Positions 10,355 through 21,054 of a stretch of DNA of 64,000 bases are shown piece after piece; positions within the stretch are counted from its first letter, which is position 1, and each line of letters begins with the position of its first letter. A program made the translations under genes and the position numbers. The notes under the pieces are model-generated. The model saw nothing but the letters and a program-made list of their open reading frames with translations. It was not told where the DNA came from and ran no database searches. The DNA comes from Saururus chinensis (Eukaryota; Streptophyta; Magnoliopsida; Piperales; Saururaceae), in NCBI GenBank assembly GCA_035235625.1, contig CP141149.1, forward strand, positions 1,893,001 to 1,957,000, written 5' to 3'.

Positions 10355-13024
10355 GTGCGTCCTTATCGGTACCCACATATCCAGAAAGCAGAGATCAAGC
10401 GGCTGGTGGTAGATATGCTTCAGGCGGGGATCATTAGGCCCAGTACAAGTTCCTACTCGTCGCCGGTGTTACTCGTGTGGAAGAAGGATGGTACATGGCA
10501 TTTCTGTGTTGACTACCGCGCCCTAAATGTCGTCACTGTGAAAGACAAGTATCCAATTTCGGTGATTGAGGAGCTGCTCGATGAGTTGACAGACGCCAAA
10601 GTATTTAGTAAGCTCGACCTATGTTCGGGCTATCACCAGATCTGAATGAATGTCGCTGATGTGCACAAGACTGCCTTCCGGACTCACGACGGCCATTTCG
10701 AGTTCCTGGTTATGCCGTTTGGATTGACTAATGCCCCCTCCACATTTGAATGCCTCATGAACGACCTCTTCTGACCCTTCCTGCACCATTATATATTGGT
10801 ATTCTTTGATGATATTTTGGTGTATAGCAGGTCCTGGACAGAGCACTTGGCATACCTCAGGTCAGTCTTCTCTATTTTACGTGCCAATTCATTATTTCTT
10901 AAGCATTTGAAGTGCTCTTTTGGCAGCCAGCAGGTAGATTACTTAGGTCACATTATCTCGGGGAATGGTGTCGCCACCGACCCAACTAAGGTGGCTGCCA
11001 TGCTGTCTTGGCCTATCCCCAAATGTGTTCGGGCGCTCCGTGGTTTTCTAGGCCTCACCGGGTACTATCGGCGGTTCATTAGTCGATATGGGGAGTTGGC
11101 TCGACCTCTGACAGCGCTGCTCAAACGGGGCGCATTTGCTTGGACTACAGATGCACAGGAGGCCTTTGAGGGGCTGAAGCAGGCCATCGCTTCTGCTCCA
11201 GTCTTGATTCTGCCTGATTTTAGCCGTCCATTTGTGGTCGAGACGGACGCCTCGGACACTAAGCTGGGGGCAGTTCTATTACAGGACGAGCGTCCCATCG
11301 CCTATTTCAGCAAGGCTCTGGTGGGCCGATCCTTGTCCCTGTCTGTATATGAGAAGGAAATGTTGGCCATCATCCATGTGGTTACCAAGTGGCGGCCATA
11401 CCTATTGGGTCGTTGGTTCTTGATTCGCACTGACCATCAGCCATTGAAGTATTTCCTCAAACAGCGGGTGTCCACTCCATCTCAGCAGCGGTGGGTCAGT
11501 AAACTTCTAGGTTATGATTATGAAGTTGTTTATAAGAAGGGGACAGAGAACACAATGGCTGATGCTCACTCTTGCATACCTGCCCAGGGTTCGTGCTTGA
11601 CCCTCTCCAAGTTATCATGTCCATTTATAGAGGAGTTGAAGTTGGCCTATCGTAGTGATGCTTCGATACAGACTTTGATCGTTGCCCTCCAAACTGATCC
11701 TGCAGCCCATCCATTTTATACTTGGCGGGATGGTCTCTTGTTTTGGAAGGATCGGTTGTGGGTTCCTGATGTCGCTGATCTTCGCCGCCACATTATATTG
11801 CATTTCCATGATTCTCCGGTGGCCGATCATGAGGGGACTTTCCGCACCTATAAGAGGGTCGGCCAGAGTTTCTTATGGTTGGGGGTTTGTCGGGCTGTGC
11901 ATGAATATGTGACCATTTGTGATATTTGTCAGCGCGCCAAGGCAGCTACCACTTCTCCCACCGGGTTGCTCCAACCCCTGCCCATTCCTGATAAAGTCTG
12001 GGAGGATATATCGATGGACTTTGTTGAGGCCTTGCCGCTGGTACAGGGTAAGTCGGTGATAATGGTGGTGGTCGACCGTCTATCTAAGTATGCTCATTTC
12101 TGTGCATTGGGACATCCTTTCACTGCTAAGACTATGGCTGACCTATATGTCTGGGAGGTGGCGAAGCTTCATGGTATGCCGCGCACCATTGTTTCTGATC
12201 GTGATCGTATCTTCCTTTCTTAGGTTTGGCAGGAGTTCTTTGCTTTATAGGGTACGTCACTTCATATGAGCACTGCTTCCGTAGACGGATGGGCAGACAG
12301 AAGTGGTTAATCATTGTCTGGAGTAGTACATGCGGTGCTTTACGTTGACGCAGCCTCGCCGTTGGCTTCAGCTTCTTCCATGGGCGGAGTGGTCCTATAA
12401 CACTATGTATCACACGCGTGCGGGCTTCACTCCTTTTGAGCCCCCACCTATGATTTTGTCTTATGTCCCTCATCGCTCTTCTGTGGCTGAGGCGGATAAT
12501 ATGCTCCAAACTCGCACTGAGGTCTTGCATTAGTTGAAGATGAATTTGGTTGAGGCTCAGAACCAGATGAAACAACTATATGATAGCCGCTGTACTGATC
12601 GGGAGTTCCAAGTGGGTGACTTGGTTTATGTCTCTGTTTTTCCATAGCACCAGACTTCTTTGTTTCAGCCTGAGCATTCCAAGCTCGCCCCCCGGTTCCA
12701 TGGTCCTTATCCTATGGAGGTGTGCGTTGGTCCAGTTGCTTACTGCCTCACCTTGCCGCCTGACTCCTTGGTCCATCCTATGTTCCATGTGTCCCATCTT
12801 CGCAGGTTTGTGGGTGACCAGACATTGGCTATGGATGCTCCCCCTCTGCCTTTGATGGCACCTGTTCCGCCCTCCGACCCGGCCCCTGCGTCTATGCTTG
12901 AGAAGAGGTGGGTTCGTCGTTCTTGTCGCATTGTTACTGAGGTTCTGGTTTCATGGAGGGGTCAGCCATTGGAGGATGCTATGTGGATGTCTGATGATGA
13001 TTTCTTGGCTCGTTATCCAACATA
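10355..13024 (+). pseudogene. R2 pol: RT, RNase H, integrase, chromodomain
   Basis: RT has [29 protein letters not shown] and an intact catalytic FFDD at about 10800-10815. RNase H (TDAS, YEKE, RTDH) lies at about 11235-11570. Integrase zinc finger residues ([18 protein letters not shown]) and the DDE core (MDFVEAL, SDRDRIF) run to about 12220. The chromodomain-like tail (TEVLVSW, LEDAMW) ends at 13024. Breaks: TGA at 10642-10644, TGA near 10772, TAG near 12221 and 12249, a deletion near 12270, and further CAG-to-TAG changes near 12324, 12532 and 12646. Many stops replace CAG or CGA codons of sister copies. Confidence 0.88.
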
Positions 13025-13046
13025 GTCGCCTTGTGGACAAGGCGAC
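13025..13046 (+). other. Hairpin before the polypurine tract of R2
   Basis: Arms GTCGCCTTG and CAAGGCGAC with the loop tgga. It is followed by the purine-rich agaagcgtggtggag at 13051-13065, the likely polypurine tract. Confidence 0.75.
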
Positions 13047-13065
13047 TAGTAGAAGCGTGGTGGAG

Positions 13066-13393
13066 TATTGTGCACGATGATCAGACTCTTTTTATTACTT
13101 TCTTGCATTGAACTATTTAATTATTATTGTAGTATTTTATTATCGTACTGTGTTGGTTCAGTTAGTGGCCTGGGATATCCGACCCACTAATTGGGTTATA
13201 TTGTAAGAACGGAACAGGTCTGGTTCAGTTGGTTTGGTTCCCTAGGAGGGTCATCTCCTATATGGGGCGGCCTTGACTTGTGGTTGGAGTTTATGCAAAT
13301 TGAGATTTCCAGTTCCTCCCCTTTCTTCAATACTTCTCCCCTTTCCCTGCGCAATTCTCCTAGGTACCGATCATGCCTGCATCGGGCACATCA
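13066..13393 (+). repeat. 3' LTR of R2
   Basis: 328 bp. It starts TATTGTGCACG, the first TG having changed to TA, and ends GGGCACATCA. It is collinear with 7629-7967. Confidence 0.88.
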
Positions 13394-14563
13394 CAGTTCA
13401 GGACTATGTGGCCACTTGTGATGTTTGTCAGAGGGCTAAAGCCACCACGACCTCGCCCGCTGGTTTGTTACAGCCCTTGCCATACCTGATAAGGTCTGGG
13501 AAGATGTTTCGATGGATTTTGTGGAGGCGTTGCCCGTGGTGCAGGGCAAGTTTGTCATTATGGTGGTGGTGGATCGATTGTACAAGTATGCTCATTTTTG
13601 TGCACTGGGTCAACCCTTCACCGCCAAGACCGTAGCTGAGCTCTATGTTCGCGAGGTGGCCTGACTTCACGGTATGCCTCGTATGATTGTTTCTGACCGC
13701 GATTGGATTTTCCTTTTGCAGTTTTGGCAGGAGTTTTTCACTCTACAGGGGACCTCTCTCCACATGAGCACTACTTATTACCCCCAGACGGATGGGCAGA
13801 CTGAGGTTATCAACCGTTGTTTGGAGCAGTATCTTCGATGCTTTACTATGATGCAGCCCCGCCTGTGGCTTCAGCTCCTTCCATGGGCCGAGTGGTCTTA
13901 TATAATATGGCCTATCATACGCGCACCGGGTTCACTCAGTTTGAGGTGCTCTATGGCCGGCCGCCACCAACCCTCTTATCCTATGTACCCCACCGCTCGT
14001 CTGTCACAGAGGTGGATTATATGTTGCAGACGCGCGATGAGGTCTTATGCCAGCTCAAGGAGAACTTGTCGTCTACCCAGAATAGGATGAAGCAGGTTTA
14101 TGATTGTCACCATACTGATCATGAGTAGGCAGTGCGTGATTTGGTCTATGTGTCGGTCCTACTTCATCGCTAGACCTCCTTGTTTTAGCCTGAGCACTCC
14201 AAGCCCACTTCCATTGTCCATATGTTATTGAGGAGCGTGTTTGTCCTGTAGCCTACCACCTAACTCTGCTCCCTGACTCCTTGGTTTATCCTGTATTTCA
14301 TGTGTCCCATTTGCGGCAAAAGTCATTGGTAGCGGGTGCCCTTCCTCCCCTGATGGGACCTGTCTCACCATCTAACCCTATCCCTGCTTCAGTGCTTGAG
14401 AAGCGTTGGGTTTGTCGCTCTAGTTGTATTATTACTGAGGTCTTAATTTCTTGGCAGGGGCAGCCTCTTGAGGACTCTACATGGATGCCTGAAGATAATT
14501 TTATGTCTCGCTTTCCAACTTGGTCGCCTTGAGGACAACACGAATAGCGGAAGCATGGTGGAG
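13394..14563 (+). pseudogene. R3: integrase and chromodomain of a sister Reina subfamily
   Basis: Starts directly after the R2 LTR inside the integrase zinc finger (DYVATCDVCQRAKATT). It continues through the core (SDRDWIF near 13693, TDGQTEVINR near 13790) and the C-terminal tail (SVLEKRWVCR, LISWQGQPLEDSTW) to a stop at 14530-14532. The protein is clearly related to R1, R2 and R6 but more distant from them. Breaks include a deletion near 13480, TGA at 13662-13664 and stops near 14126, 14171 and 14187. The 3' arm of the terminal hairpin has decayed. A polypurine-like cggaagcatggtggag precedes the LTR. Confidence 0.82.
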
Positions 14564-14944
14564 TGTTGTGCACGGTGACCAGATTCCTAGATGACTTGCC
14601 CATACTATACTCTATTGCTTTTACTTAGTTGCATTAAACTATTTATTCTTGTAATAGTTTAGTATTTGCTTTGGTTTGGTATTTAGATATAAAACTGTGT
14701 TGGTTTAGTTAGTGGCCCGGGCTAGCCGACCCACTAACGTACATATTACCTAGATAACCGGACTAGCCTAGTCTAGGTGGAATGACTCCCTAGGGGACTG
14801 GTCATCCCCTATATGGGGCGGCTCTCTCTTGTTTTGAGATTATGCAATTGAAGTTACTCTGTGTTTCTCCCCTTTCTTCCTTACTTCTCTACTTTCCCTA
14901 CGTAGATCTCCTGGGTACCGATTGTGCCTAATCCGGGCAGATCA
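14564..14944 (+). repeat. 3' LTR of R3
   Basis: 381 bp, TGTTGTGCACGG to GGGCAGATCA. It shares the central landmarks of the R2 LTR (gttagtggc, cgacccactaa, cctatatggggcgg) but is diverged and somewhat longer. It ends inside a minus-strand gag of another element. Confidence 0.85.
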
Positions 14945-15880
14945 TGAGGCTTCTGTTGTTTTTGTTGGTGAGGCTTCTGCTAGTTCTATTGACGTGGTTT
15001 CTGTTGTTTGCTAGGACGACTGTTATTGTCCCCTCTAGATCTTTTGTTGTCTCATGGACTCTTGTTCATGCCTTTCTTCCTATCATGTACCCGCTTATAG
15101 TCCTCTTCCATCATGGATGCCAACTCTATTGCCTTTGCAATTATTGTTGGCTGGGAAGGAACAACCTTTGTTTGTAGCCAATCCTTAATACCTCAGACAA
15201 ACTTCTCTGCCCTTTTTTGCTCAGTAGGGCGGGAGTGGGTGGCAAATCTCAGTAGTTGCACGAACTTGATCTCATATTGTAGAACAGTCATGGAGCCCTA
15301 TTCTAAGTCAAGAAACTCCTTCTCCTTCTGCCTTCTGACATGAGGAGGGAAGCACTTGAAGTAAAATACTTCCTTGAACTCCTCCCGTGAGATCTCATGT
15401 CCGTCTTAAAATTCGTTCCTCTCAACAAACTCCCAAAGATAGCTTCACCCACTAGTGCAAAGGTAGCAAAAGTTACCCTCTCATCATCAGGCACTTTCAG
15501 TCCTTTGAAAATACTCTCCACCTCTATGATCCATCTTTCAGCTGGCTCCGGGTCGGCCTCTCCTGTGAAGGTAAGTGTAACCCTTCTAAACCGGTCCAAA
15601 GTGGATGGCTTCGGATTAGGACTGGCAGCCCTCTGCCCTGACCCATCTTGGGATTGAATGGCCTGGGTGAGCTTCTGAAATAAAGTCCTCATATAAGGCT
15701 GTTCTCCTTAGAAGAGGCACCGGCAACTGGATTCCCTCTTTGGCTCGTTGGAACGGGTGCAATCCAGCTCTAGAAAGAAAAGGAACGTTAATTGAACCGA
15801 TCTAGTTATACCCCACCTAAGTAGTGTTATTAAATATACTACTCATATTATTTCATACAGTCATGTACTTGGAAATAGCT
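14945..15880 (-). pseudogene. Ty3/gypsy gag remnant (element I)
   Basis: On the minus strand, 15692-15303 encodes a gag capsid-like segment (RRVTLTFTGEADPEPAERW, IFKGLKVPDDERVTFATF). After frame changes, similarity continues towards 14950 (EKEFLDLE, GSMTVLQYEIKFVQL, RAEKFV, KAIELASMMEEDY). The pattern is the same as the gag of G at 41992, so it is a related chromovirus-type gag. The 3' part of the gene is missing, replaced by the R3 LTR. Not functional. Confidence 0.75.
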
Positions 15881-15885
15881 TTAAG

Positions 15886-15897
15886 TCTCTGATACCA
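15886..15897 (-). other. Primer binding site of element I
   Basis: The minus strand reads TGGTATCAGAGA, 11 of 12 matches to the initiator-Met tRNA complement. It lies two bases from the LTR end, which reads TGTTACA on the minus strand. Confidence 0.82.
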
Positions 15898-15899
15898 AC

Positions 15900-16245
15900 T
15901 GTAACACCCCATGTTTTTATTCATTTACACATGAGACAATGCAAACTCAGGGTGTTAACTTGCATAGCCAAGCATCTCAAAACATTAAATAAATGACCTA
16001 ATAAAGCAAGATAATCATTAATCCAGGATCTTGGCTCAACCAAGTGCAAGTACCCTAACATAGAAAATAACATGATCTAGTATCTTAGGGCAACACAATG
16101 CCTTATTATAGTCCAGTATGAAAATAAGAGCTAAAGTGCTACTAACTAAAGAAATCTACCATGCTAACACTGAGTAACGCCTGCTAAAGAAATCTTGCTG
16201 CTCTAAGACATGAGCTGAACCTGCATAACAGAGATGCATGAGTAC
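15900..16245 (-). repeat. Partial 5' LTR of element I
   Basis: Begins TGTAACACCCC on the plus strand, so the LTR ends GGGGTGTTACA on its own strand, next to the primer site. It runs until satellite sequence starts near 16246. The LTR start is missing, so its length is unknown. Confidence 0.7.
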
Positions 16246-17651
16246 TTCCACAAATGATTTAAGCAAATTCTTAATGAACTTAGGTTTTAAGCGATTAAAA
16301 TGATATAACTTATTCAAAAGTGGTTCAATTCATTTATCATTTATTGTGTTTGATTTATTCTTACAATCTTAGCAAATGAGTACATGTTAACTTAAAATAA
16401 TTAAATACACATTCATAACGAGCTTTGGAGTTTTCTTCTAAATCTAGTTAAGCAAATGAAGTCATATAAGATAATGAAGATTGGTTAATTTTTTGTATTA
16501 TCTTGTCCATTTCATTTCTTATTACGAATGAAACTTATCAACGGGAGGTCTATTAAAACTTTAACTGATATAACAATTTGTGTAGATTCTTCATGAACTT
16601 CAGCTTTAAGTAATTAAAAAGTTAAAACTTTACAAAAAGTGGTCCTATTGGTTTGTCATTTAGTGTGTTTAATTCATTTTTATCAATTTAGCAAATGAGT
16701 ATGTCTTTATTTTAGATAATTAAATTCACATGTGTGATGAGCAATGGTGCCTTATTCAAAATCTCGCTAAGCAAATAAAATATTACGTCTTATGAAAGAA
16801 TGGTCAAATTATGTTATCACCTTGTCCATTTAATTTATTATTATTAACATAACAAGTAAATGGGAGGTGTCATTAAACTTTAAATGTTATAATGATTTGT
16901 ACACATTCTTTGCTAACTTCGATAAATGAGTACATATTTATTTAAAATAAATGGTTCAATTAGTTCATTGTTTAGTGTATCTGATTCATTCTTACGAACT
17001 TAGTAAATGAGGTCGTATTTATTTAAAATAATTAAATACACATTCGTGACGAGCTGTGGTGCTTTGTTCTATATATAGTTAAGAAAATAAAATCATATAA
17101 GTTGAGGAAGATCAGTTAAATTGTGGTATAACATTTTTTATTTCATTCGTTATTACGAATGTAACAAATGAATGAGAGGGTCTCTTTAATATTTAAACGA
17201 TATAAGGTGCACATTGTTAACAAACTTTAGTTTTAATTGATAAAAAGGATATAACTTGGTCTGATTGGTTTGTCATTTAGTGCCTTTGATTTATTCTTAC
17301 AAACTTAGCAAATGAGTACATATTTATTTTAAATAATTAAATACACATCCATGACACTCTTTAGTGTTTTTTTTCCAAATCTAGTTAAGCAAATGAAATC
17401 ATATAAGTTAATTAAGATTGGTCAAATTATGGTATCACTTTATCCATTTTATTCATTATTATGAACATAAAAAATGAACGAGAAGCCTTTTTAAACTTTA
17501 AATTTTCTGAAGATTTGTGCACATTCTTCACGAACTTCTATTTTAATCAATTACAAAGATATTACTTCACCAAATGTAGTCTACTTGGTTTGTCGTTTAG
17601 TGTGTTTAATTCTTTTTTAATAAAGAATGGTCAAATTGTGGTATCACTTTT
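16246..17651 (+). repeat. ~310-bp satellite array, part 1
   Basis: About four and a half AT-rich units. The phase word gcaaatgag or a close variant lies near 16372, 16691, 17003 and 17308, giving spacings of about 319, 312 and 305 bp. Units carry gtatcactttgtcc, cattcgttattacga, gtggtccgattgg and aattaaatacacattc. Divergence between units is considerable, so the array is old. R4 interrupts it at 17652. Confidence 0.88.
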
Positions 17652-17795
17652 TGATGTGCCCGATGTGGCGCAATTGGTACCTTGAAGTTTCACACAGGGA
17701 AAGAGAAGGAAGAAGGAAGAAAGGGAAGAAAAAAGTGAATATCCAAATGCATAAACCAACCAAGGAAGGGGAAGACTCTCTTGTGGGAAGTTGCA
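17652..17795 (-). repeat. 3' LTR remnant of R4
   Basis: tgatgtgcccgatgtgg, then ttggtacc, then a purine-rich run matching the reverse complement of Reina LTR ends. It breaks off near 17795, where integrase C-terminal sequence starts, so the other LTR half and the end of pol are deleted. Confidence 0.7.
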
Positions 17796-20360
17796 CGAGG
17801 CCAATATGCTCCTTTACTACATATGGACCATGGAAACAAGGGGCGAGTTTGGAATCCTCAGGCTGAAACAAGGATGTCTATCGCTGAGGTAGGACAGAGA
17901 CATAAACCAAGTCGCCCACAGTAAACCCCCTATCAGTGTGGTGGCCATCATAAATTTGTTTCATCCGATTCTGAGCAGAGGATAAGTTCTGCTTAAGCTG
18001 GCGAAGAACTTCGTCCTGTGTCTAGAGCATATAATCACCTAAGCCATAGAGAAGCGGTGAGGGATATAGGATAACACGGTAAGAGGTGGGTGGCCATCAC
18101 CTCAAAAGGAGTGAAACTGACACGAGTGTGATAAGCGGTGTTATATAACCACTCTGCCTAGGGAAGAAGCTAAAGCCATATGCGGGGCTGAAACATAGTG
18201 AAACAACGGAGGTATTGCTCTAAGCATCGGTTTACCACCTCTACTTGGTCCTCCGTCTGGGGGTGATAAGCATTGCTCATGCGGAGAGAAGTGCCCTGTA
18301 AAGTGAAGAACTCCTGCCAAAACTAAGATATGAAGATCCGGTCATGATCGAAGACAATAGTACGAGGCATGCCGTGTAGTTTGGCCACCTCCTGAACATA
18401 GAGCCTTGCCACTGTCTTGGCCGTGAATGGGTGTCCCAGAGCACAAAAGTGAGCGTACTTGGACAACTGGTCCACCACCACCATAATCACTAACTTGCCT
18501 TGCACCAAGGACAAGGCCTCCACAAAATCCATCGAAACATCCTCCTAAACCTTATCTGGGATAGGCAAGGGCTGAAGAAACTGGTCAGGAGAGGTCATGG
18601 AGGTCTTAGCTCTCTGACAGACATCACAAGCGGCCACATACTCCTGGACTACCCATCGAATACCTTGTCACATAAAGCTCTGGCTGACCAACTTATAAGT
18701 GTGGAATGCTCCTTCATGACTGGCCACTAGAGTGTCATCAAAGTGGGAGAGAATGCGCTTGTGAAGATCATCAACATCAGATACCCAAAGGTGGTTCTTC
18801 CAAAAGAGAAGGCCATCCCGCCACACAAAGAAAGGACAAGTAGCTAGGTTGGCTTGGAGAGCTGTAATAAGGGCATGCATCTAAGAATCATCAATATACG
18901 CCTGTCTCAACTCATCAATGAAGGGGCAGGATGGAGTAGAAAGAGCCACGCATGATCCCGAGGTAGAGTTGCATGAAAGGGCATTGGCAATGGTGTTTTC
19001 CGACCCTTTCTTGTACATGATCTCATAATCATAGCCAAGTAACTTACCGACCCAATGGTATTATGAGGGAGTGGACAACTGCTGCTCAAGGAAATAATTC
19101 AAGGGCTAGTGGTCAGTGCAGATCAAGAACTTGCAGCCAAGTAAGTAAGGCCGCCACTTGTCAACAACGAGGACAATAGCCAACATCTCTTTCTTATAAA
19201 TGGACAGGGACAAAGAGTAGCTAGCCAAAGCTATGCTGTAGGAAATGGGGCACTTGTTCTATAGCAGAACTACCCCTAGGCCCATCTCCGAAGCATCTGT
19301 TTCAACCACGAAGGGCCGGCTGAAATCGGGTAAGATCATAACAGGGGTCAAAGCCATAGCCTGCTTCAACTGCTCAAACGCCGCTTAGGCAACCTCATTC
19401 CAACCGAATGACCCCATCTTGAGAAGCTCTATAAGGGGCTGAGCAATCTCCCTAAACTGGCTGATGAACCACCTATAATAAACAGTGAGGCCCAAAAAAC
19501 CCATAGCGCCCAAACACTAGTGGGTGGTGGCCAAAAGAGCATGGCGGCCACGTTCGATGGGTCAGTGGCAACACTGTCCCACGAGATGATATGTCCCAAG
19601 TAATCAACCTATGGGCTACCATAGGAACACTTCGAACACTCAAGAAATAAAGAATTATCTTGTAGAACAGAGAAGACTAACCTGAGATGCTCCAAGTGCT
19701 CACCCATGACTAGCTGTAAACAAGGATGTTGACAAAGAAGACCAAGATGTAGCGGTGGAGGTAAGGCCTAAAGAGATCATTCATGAGGCACTGGAAAGTG
19801 GAGGGGGCATTGGTTAGCCAGAATGGCATGATGAGAAATTCTAAGTGACCGTCATGCATCCGGAAGGCAGTCTTGTGCACATCGGCTAGCTGCACCCGAA
19901 TCTAATGGTAACCCAACCAAAGGTCGAGTATACTAAAAACCTTTGTACCAGCAAGCTCATCCAAAAGCTCCTCGATCACGGGTATGGGATACTTGTCCTT
20001 GATGCTGATGACATTCAAGGCTCGATGGTCCCCACAAAACTACCAAGTACTATCCTTTTTACGAACTAACAACACTGGAGATGAGTAGGAACTTGGGTTT
20101 GGGCAAATGATACCAGACTAAAGCATGTCAGCCACAAGACGCTCTATCTCTGACTTCTGGATGTGAGGGTAATGGTAAGGGTGTACATTGGCCGGTGACG
20201 CCCCAGGAATGATGGGGATATGGTGGTCGTGAGGCCGCACTAGAGGAAGACCCTTCAGTTTAGCAAACACATCCCGATGCTCCACCAATAACTCCAGAAG
20301 ATCTAGGGGTGCCTCATCCTAAGGCACCTCGAATGTCTCCCGCTGCTGCAAGGGTACAGA
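17796..20360 (-). pseudogene. R4 pol: RT, RNase H, integrase
   Basis: Read on the minus strand. RT spans about 20200-19690 and includes [17 protein letters not shown], but the catalytic FFDD reads FFVN at about 19715, so both metal-binding Asp are lost. RNase H lies near 19310-18960. The integrase zinc finger lies near 18770-18600 (SHFDDT, SHEG), and the core near 18532-18330 (MDFVEAL) with SDRD changed to FDHD. The C-terminal barrel (FQPEDSKLAPCFHGPY) is at about 17871-17820. Stops and frameshifts occur throughout. Inactive. Confidence 0.8.
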
Positions 20361-20439
20361 CTGAAAGAAAGAACTCGCCGACTGGGCTGCAAGGAGAGTG
20401 CCCGACCAGGACCCTTCAATCCGAACCCGCCCCTGAACT

Positions 20440-20815
20440 TCAAAGTCGACAACCATGTCTTTGAAGTTCTAAACCATGTCCTTGAAGTTCTAAACCATGT
20501 CGCCGAGCTCTTGTAGCCACTGAACCCCTAACACCACGTCCGCCCCCTTTGTGGGTAGTAGGAAGAGGTTGATGATAAAGGTGTGGAGCACAAACGCCAG
20601 AGCTCCGGAGATGCTTCCCATCACCGATCAACACATCAAAGGGCTTTGAATTAGGCACGAAGTAGCCAAGACGCTGGGCCACCTTGTCGTTAATGAAGTT
20701 GTGGGTAGACCCACTATCAACAAAGATAGCCACTTGCTGCTGCTTTAGGTGGCCTTGAACCCACATCGTGCAAGGAGTGAATGCCCCCGAGAAGGCATGC
20801 ACAAAAATCTTAGGC
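20440..20815 (-). pseudogene. R4 aspartic protease
   Basis: The minus-strand frame from 20802 begins AFSGAFTPCTM and contains the catalytic DSG in VDSGSTHNFINDKVAQRLG at about 20730-20675, followed by SKPFDVLIGDGKHLRS. A frameshift near 20575 breaks the C-terminal half, and a tandem ~24-bp repeat of the catgtccttgaagttctaaac type follows near 20452-20500. Confidence 0.8.
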
Positions 20816-20879
20816 TACATGTCGTCATAGGGGAAAGAGTTTGCCCTGTCCTCTGCCTCCTACCTTATGGGAATCTGCG

Positions 20880-21054
20880 CCCTCGTACCTTGGCAAACGT
20901 GCTACTAGTGGGCCCAGCTATTCCGTGGTCCACTAGCATCTCTAACAAAGTTTAATAATCCAATACATTTGCAAATACTAATCAAGTACAAAGGAAAATA
21001 GCCAAATATAATGAAATAGAAGGTAAATGAAGAGTCTGATGAACATTCTGAACA
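20880..21054 (-). repeat. 5' LTR remnant of R4
   Basis: The segment tactagtgggcccagctatt and, further on, gcaaatactaa and agagtctgat match reverse-complement landmarks of the R2 and R3 LTRs in order. The ending aaca adjoins the target duplication. About half of the LTR, its U5 end and the primer site are missing. The 60 bases before it are unassigned. Confidence 0.6.

Larger units (their letters stand above)
7629..13393 (+). mobile_element. R2: full-length, degenerate Reina-like Ty3/gypsy retrotransposon
   Basis: Order: 5' LTR, primer site, gag, zinc knuckle, protease, RT, RNase H, integrase, chromodomain-like tail, hairpin, polypurine tract, 3' LTR. The short LTRs and the order with integrase after RNase H fit the Reina clade. 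It is old: the LTRs differ by substitutions and an ~11-bp indel near their start, and the reading frame has many stops. The flanks are attcc on the left and cagtt on the right, so no target duplication is visible. At least one edge has been rearranged. Confidence 0.9.
17652..21054 (-). mobile_element. R4: Reina-like element lacking gag, inserted in satellite
   Basis: Bounded by tgatgtgccc on the left and ctgaaca on the right. The 5-bp duplication ctttt lies at 17647-17651 and 21055-21059, so both ends of the original insertion survive. Inside, on the minus strand, are a shortened 5' LTR, protease, RT, RNase H, integrase and a shortened 3' LTR. Gag and the primer site are gone, and the chromodomain and part of the 3' LTR are deleted. 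It is diverged from R1/R2 and closer to R3 in its LTR. Confidence 0.8.

Noticed and set aside
7629-13393. R2 as an active, autonomous element
   Set aside because: Multiple stops in RT and integrase, a broken gag and diverged LTRs.
15003-15343. Short plus-strand frames as a membrane protein
   Set aside because: They are antisense to the minus-strand gag of element I; the hydrophobic run is a by-product.
20816-21054. Organelle-derived filler DNA at the right edge of R4
   Set aside because: On closer reading, landmarks of a reversed Reina LTR (tagtgggc, gcaaatactaa, agagtctgat) occur in order, and a target duplication follows, so it is mostly a decayed LTR.
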